The notes below the pieces were generated by a model. The model ran no database searches. It worked only from the letters and a program-made list of their open reading frames with translations, and was not told where the DNA came from. Of a DNA stretch of 64,000 nucleotides, positions 14,659 to 22,975 are shown piece after piece; positions within the stretch are counted from its first letter, which is position 1, and every line of letters begins with the position of its first letter. This DNA is from Candidatus Eisenbacteria bacterium (GTDB taxonomy: Bacteria; Eisenbacteria; RBG-16-71-46; SZUA-252): assembly GCA_005893275.1 (NCBI GenBank), contig VBOW01000019.1:18001-82000 (forward strand), written 5' to 3'. The translations under genes were made by a program, and so were the position numbers.

Positions 14659-16253
14659 CGTTCCCCCGTTAGAAGCATGGCGACCCCGCGCGATTCCGCC
14701 GCAGCGATCGATTCTTCGTCGCGAACCGACCCGCCGGGCTGCGCGATGGCCGTGATTCCCGCCTGGGCGGCCATCTCGACCGAGTCGGGAAACGGAAAAA
14801 ACGCATCCGAGCAGAGCACCGCCCCCCGGACGTCGTGCCCCGAGCGCTCCGCTTTGAAGAGCGCGAGCCGCACCGCGTCCACCCGCGACGATTGTCCCGC
14901 CCCGATTCCAAGCGTGCGTCCTTCCCGCGCGATCACGATCGCGTTCGAAACGACGTGCCGCGTAACGCGCCACGCGAATCTGAGGTCGCGCTCCTCGGCT
15001 TCCGTCGGCCGTTTCGCGGTGACCGCCATCCAGCTCTGGAGCTGTGGGGGTCCCGGCGCGGTCTCCGCGAGCAGTCCGCCGAGGACGCTGCGGGTCGCGA
15101 GCGCGTCGGCCGCGCCGCGGAGAAGATCAGGCACCTCGAGCACCATCAGATTCTTGCGCAGCTTCTCCAGACGCTCCCCCGGAACGGAAATCGTGGGGGC
15201 CAGCACGACCTCCAGAAAGAGGTTCCCGATCGCGTCGAGCGCCGCGGCGTCGAGCGGGCGGTTCAGCCCGAGGATGCCGCCGAACGCCGAGAGCGAATCG
15301 GAGGCGAGCGCGAGCCCGAGCGCCTCGGCGATCGTGGGGGCGACGGCCGCGCCCGCGGGATTCCGGTGCTTCACCACGACCGCCGCCGGCTCTTCGAACT
15401 CATGGAGGAGCAGGAGCGCGGACTCCACATCGAGAACATTATTGTAGGAGAGCGTTTTTCCTCGCAGCTGGGTCAGCGCCTCGATTCGCCCTCCCTCTTC
15501 CGGCGCATAGATCGCGCCCTCCTGCCCCGGGTTCTCCCCGTAGCGGAGCTTCTGCAGCAGGCGGTACCGTCGCTCGATCCGCTCCGGAACGCTTCGGGGA
15601 CCGGCCGCGAGCGCGGTGACGCCTCCCGAGGATGGCGCGGCCCCGGAACCGCCCGCCGAGGCGGAGGCGAGGTAGCGGGCGATCGCCGCGTCGTACGCGG
15701 AGGTCCGCTCGAACGCGCGCCGCGCGAAGGCACGGGCCAGGGTCGCCGGAATCGCGCCCCGGCCGCGGTCCAAAGCCTGGAGCACGTCCGCGTACTGGTC
15801 CGGGCCCACGACCACGAGCACATGAGCATGGTTCTTGGCCGCGGCCCGGATCAAGGCGGGCCCTCCGATGTCGATCTGCTCGAGGGCCTCCGCATCGGGA
15901 ACCCCGGCGCGCCCCACGGTTGCTTCGAAGGGATAGAGATTCACCACGACCATTTCGATCGAAACGATGCCGTGTCGATGGCGCTCGTCCTCGTCGGCCG
16001 CGAGGCCCCGCCGATAGAGAATCCCGCCGTGGACGGCGGGATGGAGGGTTTTCACGCGTCCGCCGAACAGCTCCGGGTATCCCGTAATCTCGGAGACGTC
16101 GCGCACGGAGACGCCCGCGTCCTTGAGCGCGGCCGCGGTGCCACCCGTCGAGACGATCTTGACGCCGTGGCGCGCGAGCCCGTTCGCGAATTCCACCAGG
16201 CCGGTCTTGTCCGAGACGGATAGGAGCGCGCGCCCGATCCGGATTTCATTCAC
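14643..16253 (-). CDS. purH: Bifunctional AICAR formyltransferase / IMP cyclohydrolase
   Basis: A 536-residue enzyme for the last two steps to IMP. The N-terminal MGS-like cyclohydrolase domain begins RALLSVSDKTGLVEFA with STGGTA close behind, and the C-terminal AICAR transformylase domain contains LRYGENPGQ, KHRNPAG and SDAFFPFPDS. Length is normal. The GTG start at 16253 overlaps the purC stop as GTGA, the arrangement repeated throughout this window; the frame extends 64 codons further but into purC. The product is used by guaA immediately downstream. Confidence 0.96.
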   Translation of the reverse strand: MNEIRIGRALLSVSDKTGLVEFANGLARHGVKIVSTGGTAAALKDAGVSVRDVSEITGYPELFGGRVKTLHPAVHGGILYRRGLAADEDERHRHGIVSIEMVVVNLYPFEATVGRAGVPDAEALEQIDIGGPALIRAAAKNHAHVLVVVGPDQYADVLQALDRGRGAIPATLARAFARRAFERTSAYDAAIARYLASASAGGSGAAPSSGGVTALAAGPRSVPERIERRYRLLQKLRYGENPGQEGAIYAPEEGGRIEALTQLRGKTLSYNNVLDVESALLLLHEFEEPAAVVVKHRNPAGAAVAPTIAEALGLALASDSLSAFGGILGLNRPLDAAALDAIGNLFLEVVLAPTISVPGERLEKLRKNLMVLEVPDLLRGAADALATRSVLGGLLAETAPGPPQLQSWMAVTAKRPTEAEERDLRFAWRVTRHVVSNAIVIAREGRTLGIGAGQSSRVDAVRLALFKAERSGHDVRGAVLCSDAFFPFPDSVEMAAQAGITAIAQPGGSVRDEESIAAAESRGVAMLLTGERCFLH

Positions 16254-17152
16254 CGGTCGCGCGGGCTCCCTACGATCGTGGCGAGCGCTTCCTCGTATCG
16301 CCGGCTCGTCTTCTCGATGACTTCTTCCGGAAGGCGCGGCGGCGGCGGATTCCGATCCCAGCGGATCGAGTCGAGATAGTCGCGGATCCCTTGCTTGTCG
16401 AAGCTGTCCTGAGCCACTCCTTCGCGGTACCCGGCGGCCGGCCAATACCGCGAGGAATCCGGGGAGAGCGCTTCGTCGATCCAGAGGGCTTCCCCTTCGC
16501 GCTCTCCGAACTCGAATTTGGTGTCGGCCAGGATGAACCCGCGCTGGAGCGCGTATGCGGAGGCGGCGCGGTAGATCGCGAGGCTCGTCTCCCGGAGCTT
16601 CTCGGCCACCGAAGCGCCGACGATTGAGGCCATCCGTTCGAACGTGATGTTCTCATCGTGCCCCTCGCTCGCCTTGGTGGCGGGAGTGAAGATCGGCTCG
16701 GGCAGCTTGGAGGAGAGCTTGAGCCCCGGCGGGAGCTTGACGCCGCAGACTTCGCCGGTCGCCTGGTACTCCTTCCATCCCGAGCCGGCGAGATAGCCGC
16801 GCACGACGCATTCGACATCGTATCGCTTCGCCCGCCGGACCAGCATCGACCGTCCCTCGAGGAGCGCTCCGTGCTTCGAGAAGGGCTCCGGGAAGGAAGC
16901 CACGTCGGTCGTGAGGTAATGGCTCGGGGCCAGGTCGCGGAGCTTCTCGAACCAGAAGCGGGAAATCTGCGTGAGAACACGCCCCTTGCCAGGAATCCCC
17001 TCGCCCAGGACGACGTCGTAGGCCGAGACCCGGTCGGTGGCCACGATAAGAAGCGTCTCCCCCAGGTCGTAGATGTCGCGGACCTTCCCGGAGTAGTCGG
17101 GCTTCCGTCCCGGGATCGCTATCTGCTGGAGCGCGCGCTCCACCGCTTTCAT
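16250..17152 (-). CDS. purC: SAICAR synthetase
   Basis: A 300-residue phosphoribosylaminoimidazole-succinocarboxamide synthase, joining aspartate to CAIR with ATP. Recognisable stretches are GKVRDIYD, ATDRVSAYD, VVRGYLAGSGWKEY, FTPATKASEGHDENI, and ADTKFEFG with ALSPDSSRYWP. This longer form is typical of many bacteria and yeast rather than the 237-residue E. coli type. The ATG at 17152 has GGAGG 7 bases upstream and follows the purN stop by one base. It is translationally linked to purH by a GTGA overlap. Confidence 0.95.
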   Translation of the reverse strand: MKAVERALQQIAIPGRKPDYSGKVRDIYDLGETLLIVATDRVSAYDVVLGEGIPGKGRVLTQISRFWFEKLRDLAPSHYLTTDVASFPEPFSKHGALLEGRSMLVRRAKRYDVECVVRGYLAGSGWKEYQATGEVCGVKLPPGLKLSSKLPEPIFTPATKASEGHDENITFERMASIVGASVAEKLRETSLAIYRAASAYALQRGFILADTKFEFGEREGEALWIDEALSPDSSRYWPAAGYREGVAQDSFDKQGIRDYLDSIRWDRNPPPPRLPEEVIEKTSRRYEEALATIVGSPRDR

Positions 17153-17153
17153 G

Positions 17154-17816
17154 TCATTTCCTCCGCTCGGCGCCGGCCGGCACACGCGGCGCCGGGCGCT
17201 CGGGATCGATCGTGACCCGGCGGCCCTCGCGGCGGACCGCCCCGCGCTGGATCAATCGGATGGCCTCGACGTACAGGCGATGCTCGAGGGGAAGCAGCCG
17301 ATCCGAGAGGCTCTTCTCCGTGTCGCCGGGCAGCACGTCCAAGGGCACCTGAAGCAGAATCGGCCCGGTGTCGATGCCCGAGTCCACGAAATGGACGGTC
17401 GCCCCGGTCACCCGAACGCCGGCCTCGATGGCTTGCCGCTGGGCGTTGAGACCGCGGAACGCGGGAAGCAGCGCCGGGTGCACGTTCAGAACCGGCGCGG
17501 GGACACGATCGAGAAACTCCGCGCCGAGCAGGCGCAAGAAGCCACAAAGCGCGATCAACTCGGCTCGATCCTCGCGGACGGTCTGGAGGAGCATCCGCTC
17601 CGCTTCCGGATCCAGGCGGGCGCCCTTCGTCACCGGCGCGAGGACCAGGGTCGCCACGCCCAGGGCCCGGGCCTCTTCGAGCGCCGCGGCGTCGGGGCGG
17701 TCGCTCACGACGCGAACCACTTCTCCCGAGATCCGGCCGTCGCGCGTGGCCTCGATCAGGTTGACCGCGTGGGTCCCCCGTCCCGAAGCCAGAACAAGCA
17801 GCCGCAGCGACTTCAC
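17154..17816 (-). CDS. purN: Phosphoribosylglycinamide formyltransferase
   Basis: A 220-residue GAR transformylase using 10-formyl-tetrahydrofolate. The catalytic residues line up as N111, H113 (NVHPALLPAF) and D149 (FVDSGIDTGPI), and the N-terminus has the LASGRGTH nucleotide loop. The GTG start at 17816 is chosen because a promoter places the predicted transcription start at or next to it; the frame continues upstream into comEC without a credible start. It heads the purine block purN-purC-purH-guaA, with one base to purC. Confidence 0.94.
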   Translation of the reverse strand: MKSLRLLVLASGRGTHAVNLIEATRDGRISGEVVRVVSDRPDAAALEEARALGVATLVLAPVTKGARLDPEAERMLLQTVREDRAELIALCGFLRLLGAEFLDRVPAPVLNVHPALLPAFRGLNAQRQAIEAGVRVTGATVHFVDSGIDTGPILLQVPLDVLPGDTEKSLSDRLLPLEHRLYVEAIRLIQRGAVRREGRRVTIDPERPAPRVPAGAERRK

Positions 17817-17823
17817 CCACCCA

Positions 17824-17852
17824 CGTATACCATCGGGGGCGGGCCTTCTCAA
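17824..17852 (-). promoter_or_regulatory. purN promoter, apparently leaderless
   Basis: On the minus strand TTGAGA (17852-17847), a 17-base spacer and TATACG (17829-17824) match the sigma-70 pattern. The -10 box ends 7 bases before the purN GTG, so the mRNA should start at or one base before the start codon. No ribosome binding site would be transcribed. It lies in the 55-base gap after comEC, so the purine genes can be expressed independently of the upstream run. Confidence 0.6.
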
Positions 17853-17871
17853 GGGGATTGTCCCGAAGGGG

Positions 17872-20385
17872 TTACCGCGGGAGCGCGTCCCAACGCACCA
17901 GCTCGGGCGCGGGATGCGCCCGCGTCGACACCCAGGCGCCTTGCGGAGCGAAGGTGAGGCGGATCGCACCCTCCCGATCGGTACGAAGGACCCGCGCCCC
18001 GCGAAGCAGGTAGCGGCCCACGGTGGAGCGGTCCGGGTGGCCGAAGCGGTTTCCTTCGCCGCAGGAGATGAGGGCGATTCGAGGGCGCGTGGCCGCGATC
18101 CAGGCCGAGTCGCTCGAGGTCCTGCTTCCATGGTGCGGCACCTTCATCACGTGACAGAGGATCCGTTGGCGAAGAAGCGCAGCCTCGGCTTCCCGCTCGA
18201 CGTCCCCGGCGAGGCAAGTTACCGCGCCCCCCATGCTGAGAAAGGAGACCAGCGACCGGTTGTTTTCCTCAGCGTTCGCCGAGCGCGCGGCGGGGAGCCC
18301 GCGGTCCCCCCCGAGAATCCGAAGCCTCGATCCGTTTCCCAGGGCGAGGCTCGTATCGGCCCGGATGGGGACGGGCGCCGCCCGGGAGCGCGCGAGCCCG
18401 GACCGGATCGCCCCCCGCCACGCGCCGGCGGGGTCGCGTCCATTCTCGAAGAGCAGGCGTAGATATCCGCGCCCCGCGAGCCACGCGAGCCCGCCGTAGT
18501 GGTCGCGATGCGCGTGCGTGAGAAGAGCGACGTCGACGCGCGTGATTCCTTCTGCCCGGAGCGCCGGCTCCACCGCGAAGCGCCCCTCGTCGCGCGACCC
18601 GGTCGAAGGACCGGCGTCGACCAGGATCGAAGCGCCGGCCGCATGCGCCACCACCGCGTCGCCCTGGCCGACATCGAGCATGAGCAGCCATGAGGAGCGC
18701 TCCCCGATCCGGGGATAGGGCGCGAAGGGAGCGGCCCACGCAAGAACGAGGGCGGCCAGGGCGCACCATCGCGCCGTTCTTCGATCGCGGGGCCGCCGCC
18801 CGATTCGCGCGTGCTCCCACGCGGCCGCGGCCACGAGGAGCGCTCCGAGGGTCGCCGCGATCGCCGCGGCCGGAGGAAGGGCGCGCGTCGGGAGGGGCGG
18901 GATCACCGCGGCGACGCGCGCCGTGAGCCAGAGCATGAGGAGGCCGGAGACCTCGACCGCCCCTGCCGCGGCCCGCCCGAGACCCGGGAACAAGAACGCG
19001 CCTCCGAGGTGCACGAGGAGCGCGGCCATGAAAGCGCCGCAGAGCGGAATCACCGCCACATTGAGAGCCAGCCCCGCGACCGGCACCGCCCCGAATTGCA
19101 GCGCCTGGATCCCGAGCGTCCCCGCTTCGGCGAAGGCGCTCTGCTGCGCGAGCGAGAGAAGCCCTCGCGCCGCGCCCCGCAGGCGCGCGAAACGTCCGCG
19201 GGCGCCGGGAGCCTCCGGAATGGGAAGACGCAACCCGCCGGAGGCCGCGAGCCCCAGGACGGCGGCGAAGGAGAGCTGGAAGCCCGGATCCGCGAGCGCT
19301 CCCGGATCGCCGAGATGAAGCAGGAGCCCCGCCAGTCCCCACGCCGCGAAGGGCCGGACCGCCGAGCCGCGCACCCGCCCGGCCCTCATCGCGGTCCAGA
19401 GGATCGCGGAGCGGACCGCGGATGCGGGCGCACCGACGAGGAGCACATAGCCCCAGAGCGAGACGAGCTCGATCCAAAGCGCGGGCCCGGGAGGGAGCCT
19501 CAGCGCGACCGCGACCATGGCCACGATGCCGGCGAGGACGCAGACGTGCAGCCCCGAGATGGAGAGGATATGGATCGTTCCTCCGTCGCGGAAGGCATCG
19601 CGGATCGAGGGAGCGATTCCCGAGCGATCTCCGAGCGCCATCCCTCGCGCGAGCGCCGCGACCGGGGGGCAGAGATCGCGCGAGAAGAGCCTCGCCAGCC
19701 GGTGGCGCAGGAGCCCGCCCCAGGGAATGCCCGGATCGGGCGGCCCCGCGAGCACGCTCACGGTCGCGGGGTCGACGTCCACCACGCCCGCAATGCGGAG
19801 CCGCTCGAGCCACCGCCCCGGCGAGGTGCATCCCGGATTGCGCGCGTCCTCCGGCGGACGATACCTTCCCTCGAGGCGCACCCAGAGGCCCGGCGTCGCC
19901 CACCCGGGGGGGAGCCCGTCCTCGCTCCACCGGAGGAGAAGAGCGGACCGGCACGGCGAGGATGCGCGCCCGACCCGCGCACGGGTCGCCTCGAGCACGA
20001 GGGCCGGCTGCGCGGCGTCGGCCGCGACGGAGTCGAGCACACGCCCCTCGACCTCGATCGGAATGGCGCGGGGATGGACCGGAAGCGGGGCGGAGGCGAG
20101 GTCGGCCTCGGCGGCGAGCGCTCCGCCGGCGGTCAGGAGCGCCGCGATCCCGGCCGCGGCCTCGAGGCGCCGGAGCCACACCTCCGCGGGGACCCGCGCG
20201 CGGTATCGGCTCCCGGCACAACCGGCGCCGATCGAGAGCGCGGCGAGACCGAGCGCCCCCGCGCGCAGCGGGTCTTCGAGGGCGGCGGGAATCGGAGCGC
20301 CCGCGGTGAACGCGTGCCCGAGCAGGAGACAGAGCCAAAGCGAAACCGGCGCGGGAACGCTGAGGAACGGCAGAATCGGCCGCAT
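17872..20385 (-). CDS. comEC: ComEC/Rec2-type DNA uptake channel
   Basis: An 837-residue polytopic inner-membrane protein that passes single-stranded DNA into the cytoplasm during transformation. An N-terminal OB-like DUF4131 region (about 60-210) is followed by the competence membrane domain (about 210-530, with HILSISGLHVCVLAG) and a C-terminal metallo-beta-lactamase domain containing LDVGQGDA and the metal site THAHRDHYGG. The metal ligands look intact, consistent with nuclease activity on the non-transported strand. It follows the PP2C/PEGA gene by 54 bases. No comEA or comF is visible in this window. Confidence 0.92.
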   Translation of the reverse strand: MRPILPFLSVPAPVSLWLCLLLGHAFTAGAPIPAALEDPLRAGALGLAALSIGAGCAGSRYRARVPAEVWLRRLEAAAGIAALLTAGGALAAEADLASAPLPVHPRAIPIEVEGRVLDSVAADAAQPALVLEATRARVGRASSPCRSALLLRWSEDGLPPGWATPGLWVRLEGRYRPPEDARNPGCTSPGRWLERLRIAGVVDVDPATVSVLAGPPDPGIPWGGLLRHRLARLFSRDLCPPVAALARGMALGDRSGIAPSIRDAFRDGGTIHILSISGLHVCVLAGIVAMVAVALRLPPGPALWIELVSLWGYVLLVGAPASAVRSAILWTAMRAGRVRGSAVRPFAAWGLAGLLLHLGDPGALADPGFQLSFAAVLGLAASGGLRLPIPEAPGARGRFARLRGAARGLLSLAQQSAFAEAGTLGIQALQFGAVPVAGLALNVAVIPLCGAFMAALLVHLGGAFLFPGLGRAAAGAVEVSGLLMLWLTARVAAVIPPLPTRALPPAAAIAATLGALLVAAAAWEHARIGRRPRDRRTARWCALAALVLAWAAPFAPYPRIGERSSWLLMLDVGQGDAVVAHAAGASILVDAGPSTGSRDEGRFAVEPALRAEGITRVDVALLTHAHRDHYGGLAWLAGRGYLRLLFENGRDPAGAWRGAIRSGLARSRAAPVPIRADTSLALGNGSRLRILGGDRGLPAARSANAEENNRSLVSFLSMGGAVTCLAGDVEREAEAALLRQRILCHVMKVPHHGSRTSSDSAWIAATRPRIALISCGEGNRFGHPDRSTVGRYLLRGARVLRTDREGAIRLTFAPQGAWVSTRAHPAPELVRWDALPR

Positions 20386-20439
20386 GCAGGCACCGTCCCC
20401 GGGGAGGGTGAAGCGCGCGCGGCAGGAGGCTAGGCCGCG

Positions 20440-22671
20440 TCAGTCTTTGACGGGGACGGAATAGATCTCGGAGTAGATCTCTCGGCCCGTGGCGCCCACG
20501 GCCTTGAAGTAGAGCTTCACTTGGCGCGCCGAGTTGCGGAGCACTTCGGGGGGGAGCAGCGCCGCGTAGGATTTCGAGGCTTCATCGATCCGGGTCATCC
20601 GGCGCGGCTGAAAGGTCCCGCCCGGAGGCGCCGCGTAGAGCCATAGCACCATGGATTGATACGACTCCCCTTCCGGGAGCGCGATCGTGAGCGGAAGCGG
20701 ATTCGCGCGCGAAACGGAGGACGGGGCCGAGAACCGGAGCGGCTCTTCGGAATGAGTGCCGAACTCCGCGCTCAGGAACTGCTCGCCTCCCGGCTTCACG
20801 TCGAGCACGGAGATCTGCGGCGGAAATCCCCTGCGAACGACGCGGAAGCTGTGCGTTCCGGGTTTGAGATCGACGGAGAGAGGTGTGACCCCTCGCATCT
20901 CGCCGTCCGCCCAAACCGGATCGCCGCGCCCGGCCTCGAATCCCGCGTCGGTCAAGAGCGCGCTCCGGATGGTCACGCGTCCCTTCGGAGGGATGGCGCC
21001 GGCGCTGCCGGTGAGCTCGACGTGGGTGCCCTGCAGAACTTCGACCTCCTGCGCGCTCGTGTTGAGCCCCGGGCCGCCGAAGCGAACCAAGTGCCGGCCC
21101 ACGACAAGGCTTTCCAGCACCACCGGAGTCGACCCTACGTACGCCCCGTCCACGTACACGTCGAGGACCCGGGCTGGATCCGACGAGCGAAACCCAACCG
21201 AGCCCAGAAGGCGCGGGCGAAGCGTCGCCCGGCCGCCGGGTATCACGACCACGGAATCGAGACGCGTGCCGTACACGCCCCAATCCATCTCGACACGATG
21301 CCTCCCGGGCGCGACCGAGACGTCGGTGGCAGGCGTGCGCGGCTCAATCGGCACACCGTCGACCTTGACCGCGGCCCCCGGGGGATCGGAGAAGAGATCC
21401 AAATTCCCACCGGTGCCCAGCGGCGTCGCCGCCTGCTGAACCTTCGCGGGCGGTGTGCCGAGAATCCCGGGCAGAATCGCGCGAAGGAGAAGTGCGAGAG
21501 CGACGATGGCGAGCGCTCCCCCTCCCCAGAGCGCGATCCATTCATACCACGGCCGCTGCTCGCCGAGCGCTCCGTAGGACGGCCAGCTCGGAAGTCCCAC
21601 CGGGCGGCTCGAAATCGGCGCCGCCTCTTCCTCCGAGGGTTCCGCTCCCGCAACGGCCTCGCCTTCCGAGTCGCCGGCGCGGCGCGCTCCGTTCGCTTCC
21701 ACTCCGCTTTCGGGAGGTGCGCCGGTCTCCTGAGCCGCGCCGGTCTCCTGAGCCGCGTTCACCACGTCCGCGGCAAGCGCTCGTCCCGCCTCCGCGCGAA
21801 CCGCGGCGGCGTAGCTTTCCGGCACGGATCTCTCCAGCGCTCCGATTCTCTCGGCGGGCTCGATCGGTTCAAGCTCGAGCGGCGCAATTTCTTCCGGCGC
21901 TTCAGCGCCGCCCGGCGGCACCGCGGCCGCGGCGCCGGGAGGCTCCGGCGGCCGCGCCACAATCGTCGCCGAGACCGCGGCCCCTGAAGCGGGCTCGATC
22001 ACCGGGCGCACACCCGGGCCTCCGCCCGAGCGAACCGCGATCGCGACCCTCCCGTTCTCCGAGCTTCCCGCGCTCGCGGTCCGGAGCAGGGAGACGAGGT
22101 CGCGGGCGGAAGCGAGATCCCGGGCAAGCAGGCTCAGCTCGCCCTCGCGAAGCGAGTGCGTCGAGAGGATGTAGCAATCCCCTTCCTGCGTAACCAGCGG
22201 AATCATTTCGAGCTTCACCTGCGCTTCGGATCCGAGCGATCCGGCGGGAGGTGCCGTTCCACGTTCCGAGACGTTGCGGCCGAGACGCGAGAGCACCCCC
22301 GAGCGGAACCGATAGCAGGGACAATCCCCGGCGATCAGAGCCATTCCTTCCCCGTCGGTGATCAGGACCAGCAGCACCGAGATCCACGTGCGCTCGCGAT
22401 CCGGACGGGACATCAGCTCCGCATGAACGGCGCGCAGCGTCGAGATCGCGCGGCGCAGCGGAGGCTCATCGGAATCTCCCTGCGGCGCGAGGGCGAGCGA
22501 GAGCTTCTCTTTCACCCAGATCGTCGGGTCGATCACGTCGGAGAAGCTCATCGCGCCGCGCGCCACAAAGGCGAAACCCCGTTCGGGATCCAGGTGCGCG
22601 AGCGCTCCCTCCCGGTCGGGGCTCCTCACGAGGCCTTGGATGAGGACCTGCGTCGAGACCGCGGTTTTCAT
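20440..22671 (-). CDS. Membrane protein with degenerate PP2C domain and PEGA repeats
   Basis: A 743-residue protein I assign by domain shape only. Residues 1-235 follow the PP2C phosphatase layout, but the metal-binding DGMGG motif is replaced (FVARGAMSF) and the GDSR motif reads AGDCPCYRF, so it is probably catalytically dead. A Pro/Ala/Glu-rich linker with an AQETGA repeat leads to one membrane segment (WIALWGGGALAIVALALLL, about 430-455). Then come three PEGA-type beta modules (DPPGAAVKVDG, VYVDGAYVGSTP, VWADGEMRGVTP). This suggests a cytoplasmic sensor linked to periplasmic surface-binding domains. ATG 22671 is chosen from the promoter position. Confidence 0.7.
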   Translation of the reverse strand: MKTAVSTQVLIQGLVRSPDREGALAHLDPERGFAFVARGAMSFSDVIDPTIWVKEKLSLALAPQGDSDEPPLRRAISTLRAVHAELMSRPDRERTWISVLLVLITDGEGMALIAGDCPCYRFRSGVLSRLGRNVSERGTAPPAGSLGSEAQVKLEMIPLVTQEGDCYILSTHSLREGELSLLARDLASARDLVSLLRTASAGSSENGRVAIAVRSGGGPGVRPVIEPASGAAVSATIVARPPEPPGAAAAVPPGGAEAPEEIAPLELEPIEPAERIGALERSVPESYAAAVRAEAGRALAADVVNAAQETGAAQETGAPPESGVEANGARRAGDSEGEAVAGAEPSEEEAAPISSRPVGLPSWPSYGALGEQRPWYEWIALWGGGALAIVALALLLRAILPGILGTPPAKVQQAATPLGTGGNLDLFSDPPGAAVKVDGVPIEPRTPATDVSVAPGRHRVEMDWGVYGTRLDSVVVIPGGRATLRPRLLGSVGFRSSDPARVLDVYVDGAYVGSTPVVLESLVVGRHLVRFGGPGLNTSAQEVEVLQGTHVELTGSAGAIPPKGRVTIRSALLTDAGFEAGRGDPVWADGEMRGVTPLSVDLKPGTHSFRVVRRGFPPQISVLDVKPGGEQFLSAEFGTHSEEPLRFSAPSSVSRANPLPLTIALPEGESYQSMVLWLYAAPPGGTFQPRRMTRIDEASKSYAALLPPEVLRNSARQVKLYFKAVGATGREIYSEIYSVPVKD

Positions 22672-22680
22672 TGCTTCTGC

Positions 22681-22709
22681 ACAATATGGTCGCCGCCGAA
22701 TGGTGTCAA
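22681..22709 (-). promoter_or_regulatory. Promoter of the PP2C/PEGA gene, near-leaderless
   Basis: A perfect TTGACA (22709-22704), a 17-base spacer and TATTGT (22686-22681) on the minus strand. The -10 box ends 9 bases before the ATG at 22671, so the leader should be only 0-3 bases. No Shine-Dalgarno is present. This promoter could also transcribe comEC and the genes beyond. Confidence 0.65.
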
Positions 22710-22780
22710 CTCGACGTTCTACCCGTTGATGGCATATCGCTTGCATAGTTAACGGGGCGACGACCGCCAGGGATGGGCAA

Positions 22781-22798
22781 GACCCCTCGCCAGGGGTC
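22781..22798. repeat. Perfect intergenic hairpin
   Basis: GACCCCT, a CGCC loop and AGGGGTC form a perfect 7-bp stem between the divergent PP2C/PEGA and mltD-like genes. There is no T tract on either side, so it does not look like a standard terminator. It lies upstream of both promoters, where a protein-binding or insulator role is possible but unproven. Confidence 0.4.
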
Positions 22799-22826
22799 CG
22801 GGATACCAAGAATCAATCACTTGGCG

Positions 22827-22856
22827 CTTGCAATTTGCAAGTACGGAACGTAGCCT
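22827..22856 (+). promoter_or_regulatory. Promoter for the mltD-like gene with overlapping palindromic operator
   Basis: TTGCAA (22828-22833), a 17-base spacer and TAGCCT (22851-22856) form a plausible promoter. The -35 box is part of a perfect palindrome CTTGCAATTTGCAAG (22827-22841), the shape of a dimeric repressor site. Transcription from about 22863 would leave a 113-base leader before the TTG start at 22976. Confidence 0.45.
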
Positions 22857-22975
22857 GCGCGGACTGCACCGCAGGGTCTTGCGCAATATCACCCGATGTC
22901 CATGGTCCGGCGGACCGCTCCACGACGAGGCCTCAAGTCCGCAGGGCAATATTCACTCAACCCACGGAGGCCCCG

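Noticed and set aside
14659..14973. Upstream extension of GuaA by 105 codons
   Set aside because: It lies entirely within purH in another frame and adds no GuaA-like sequence; ATG 14658 fits the family.
16254..16445. Upstream extension of PurH by 64 codons
   Set aside because: The extra residues are Arg/Ser-rich shadow sequence inside purC; the GTG at 16253 matches the family start and the GTGA overlap pattern.
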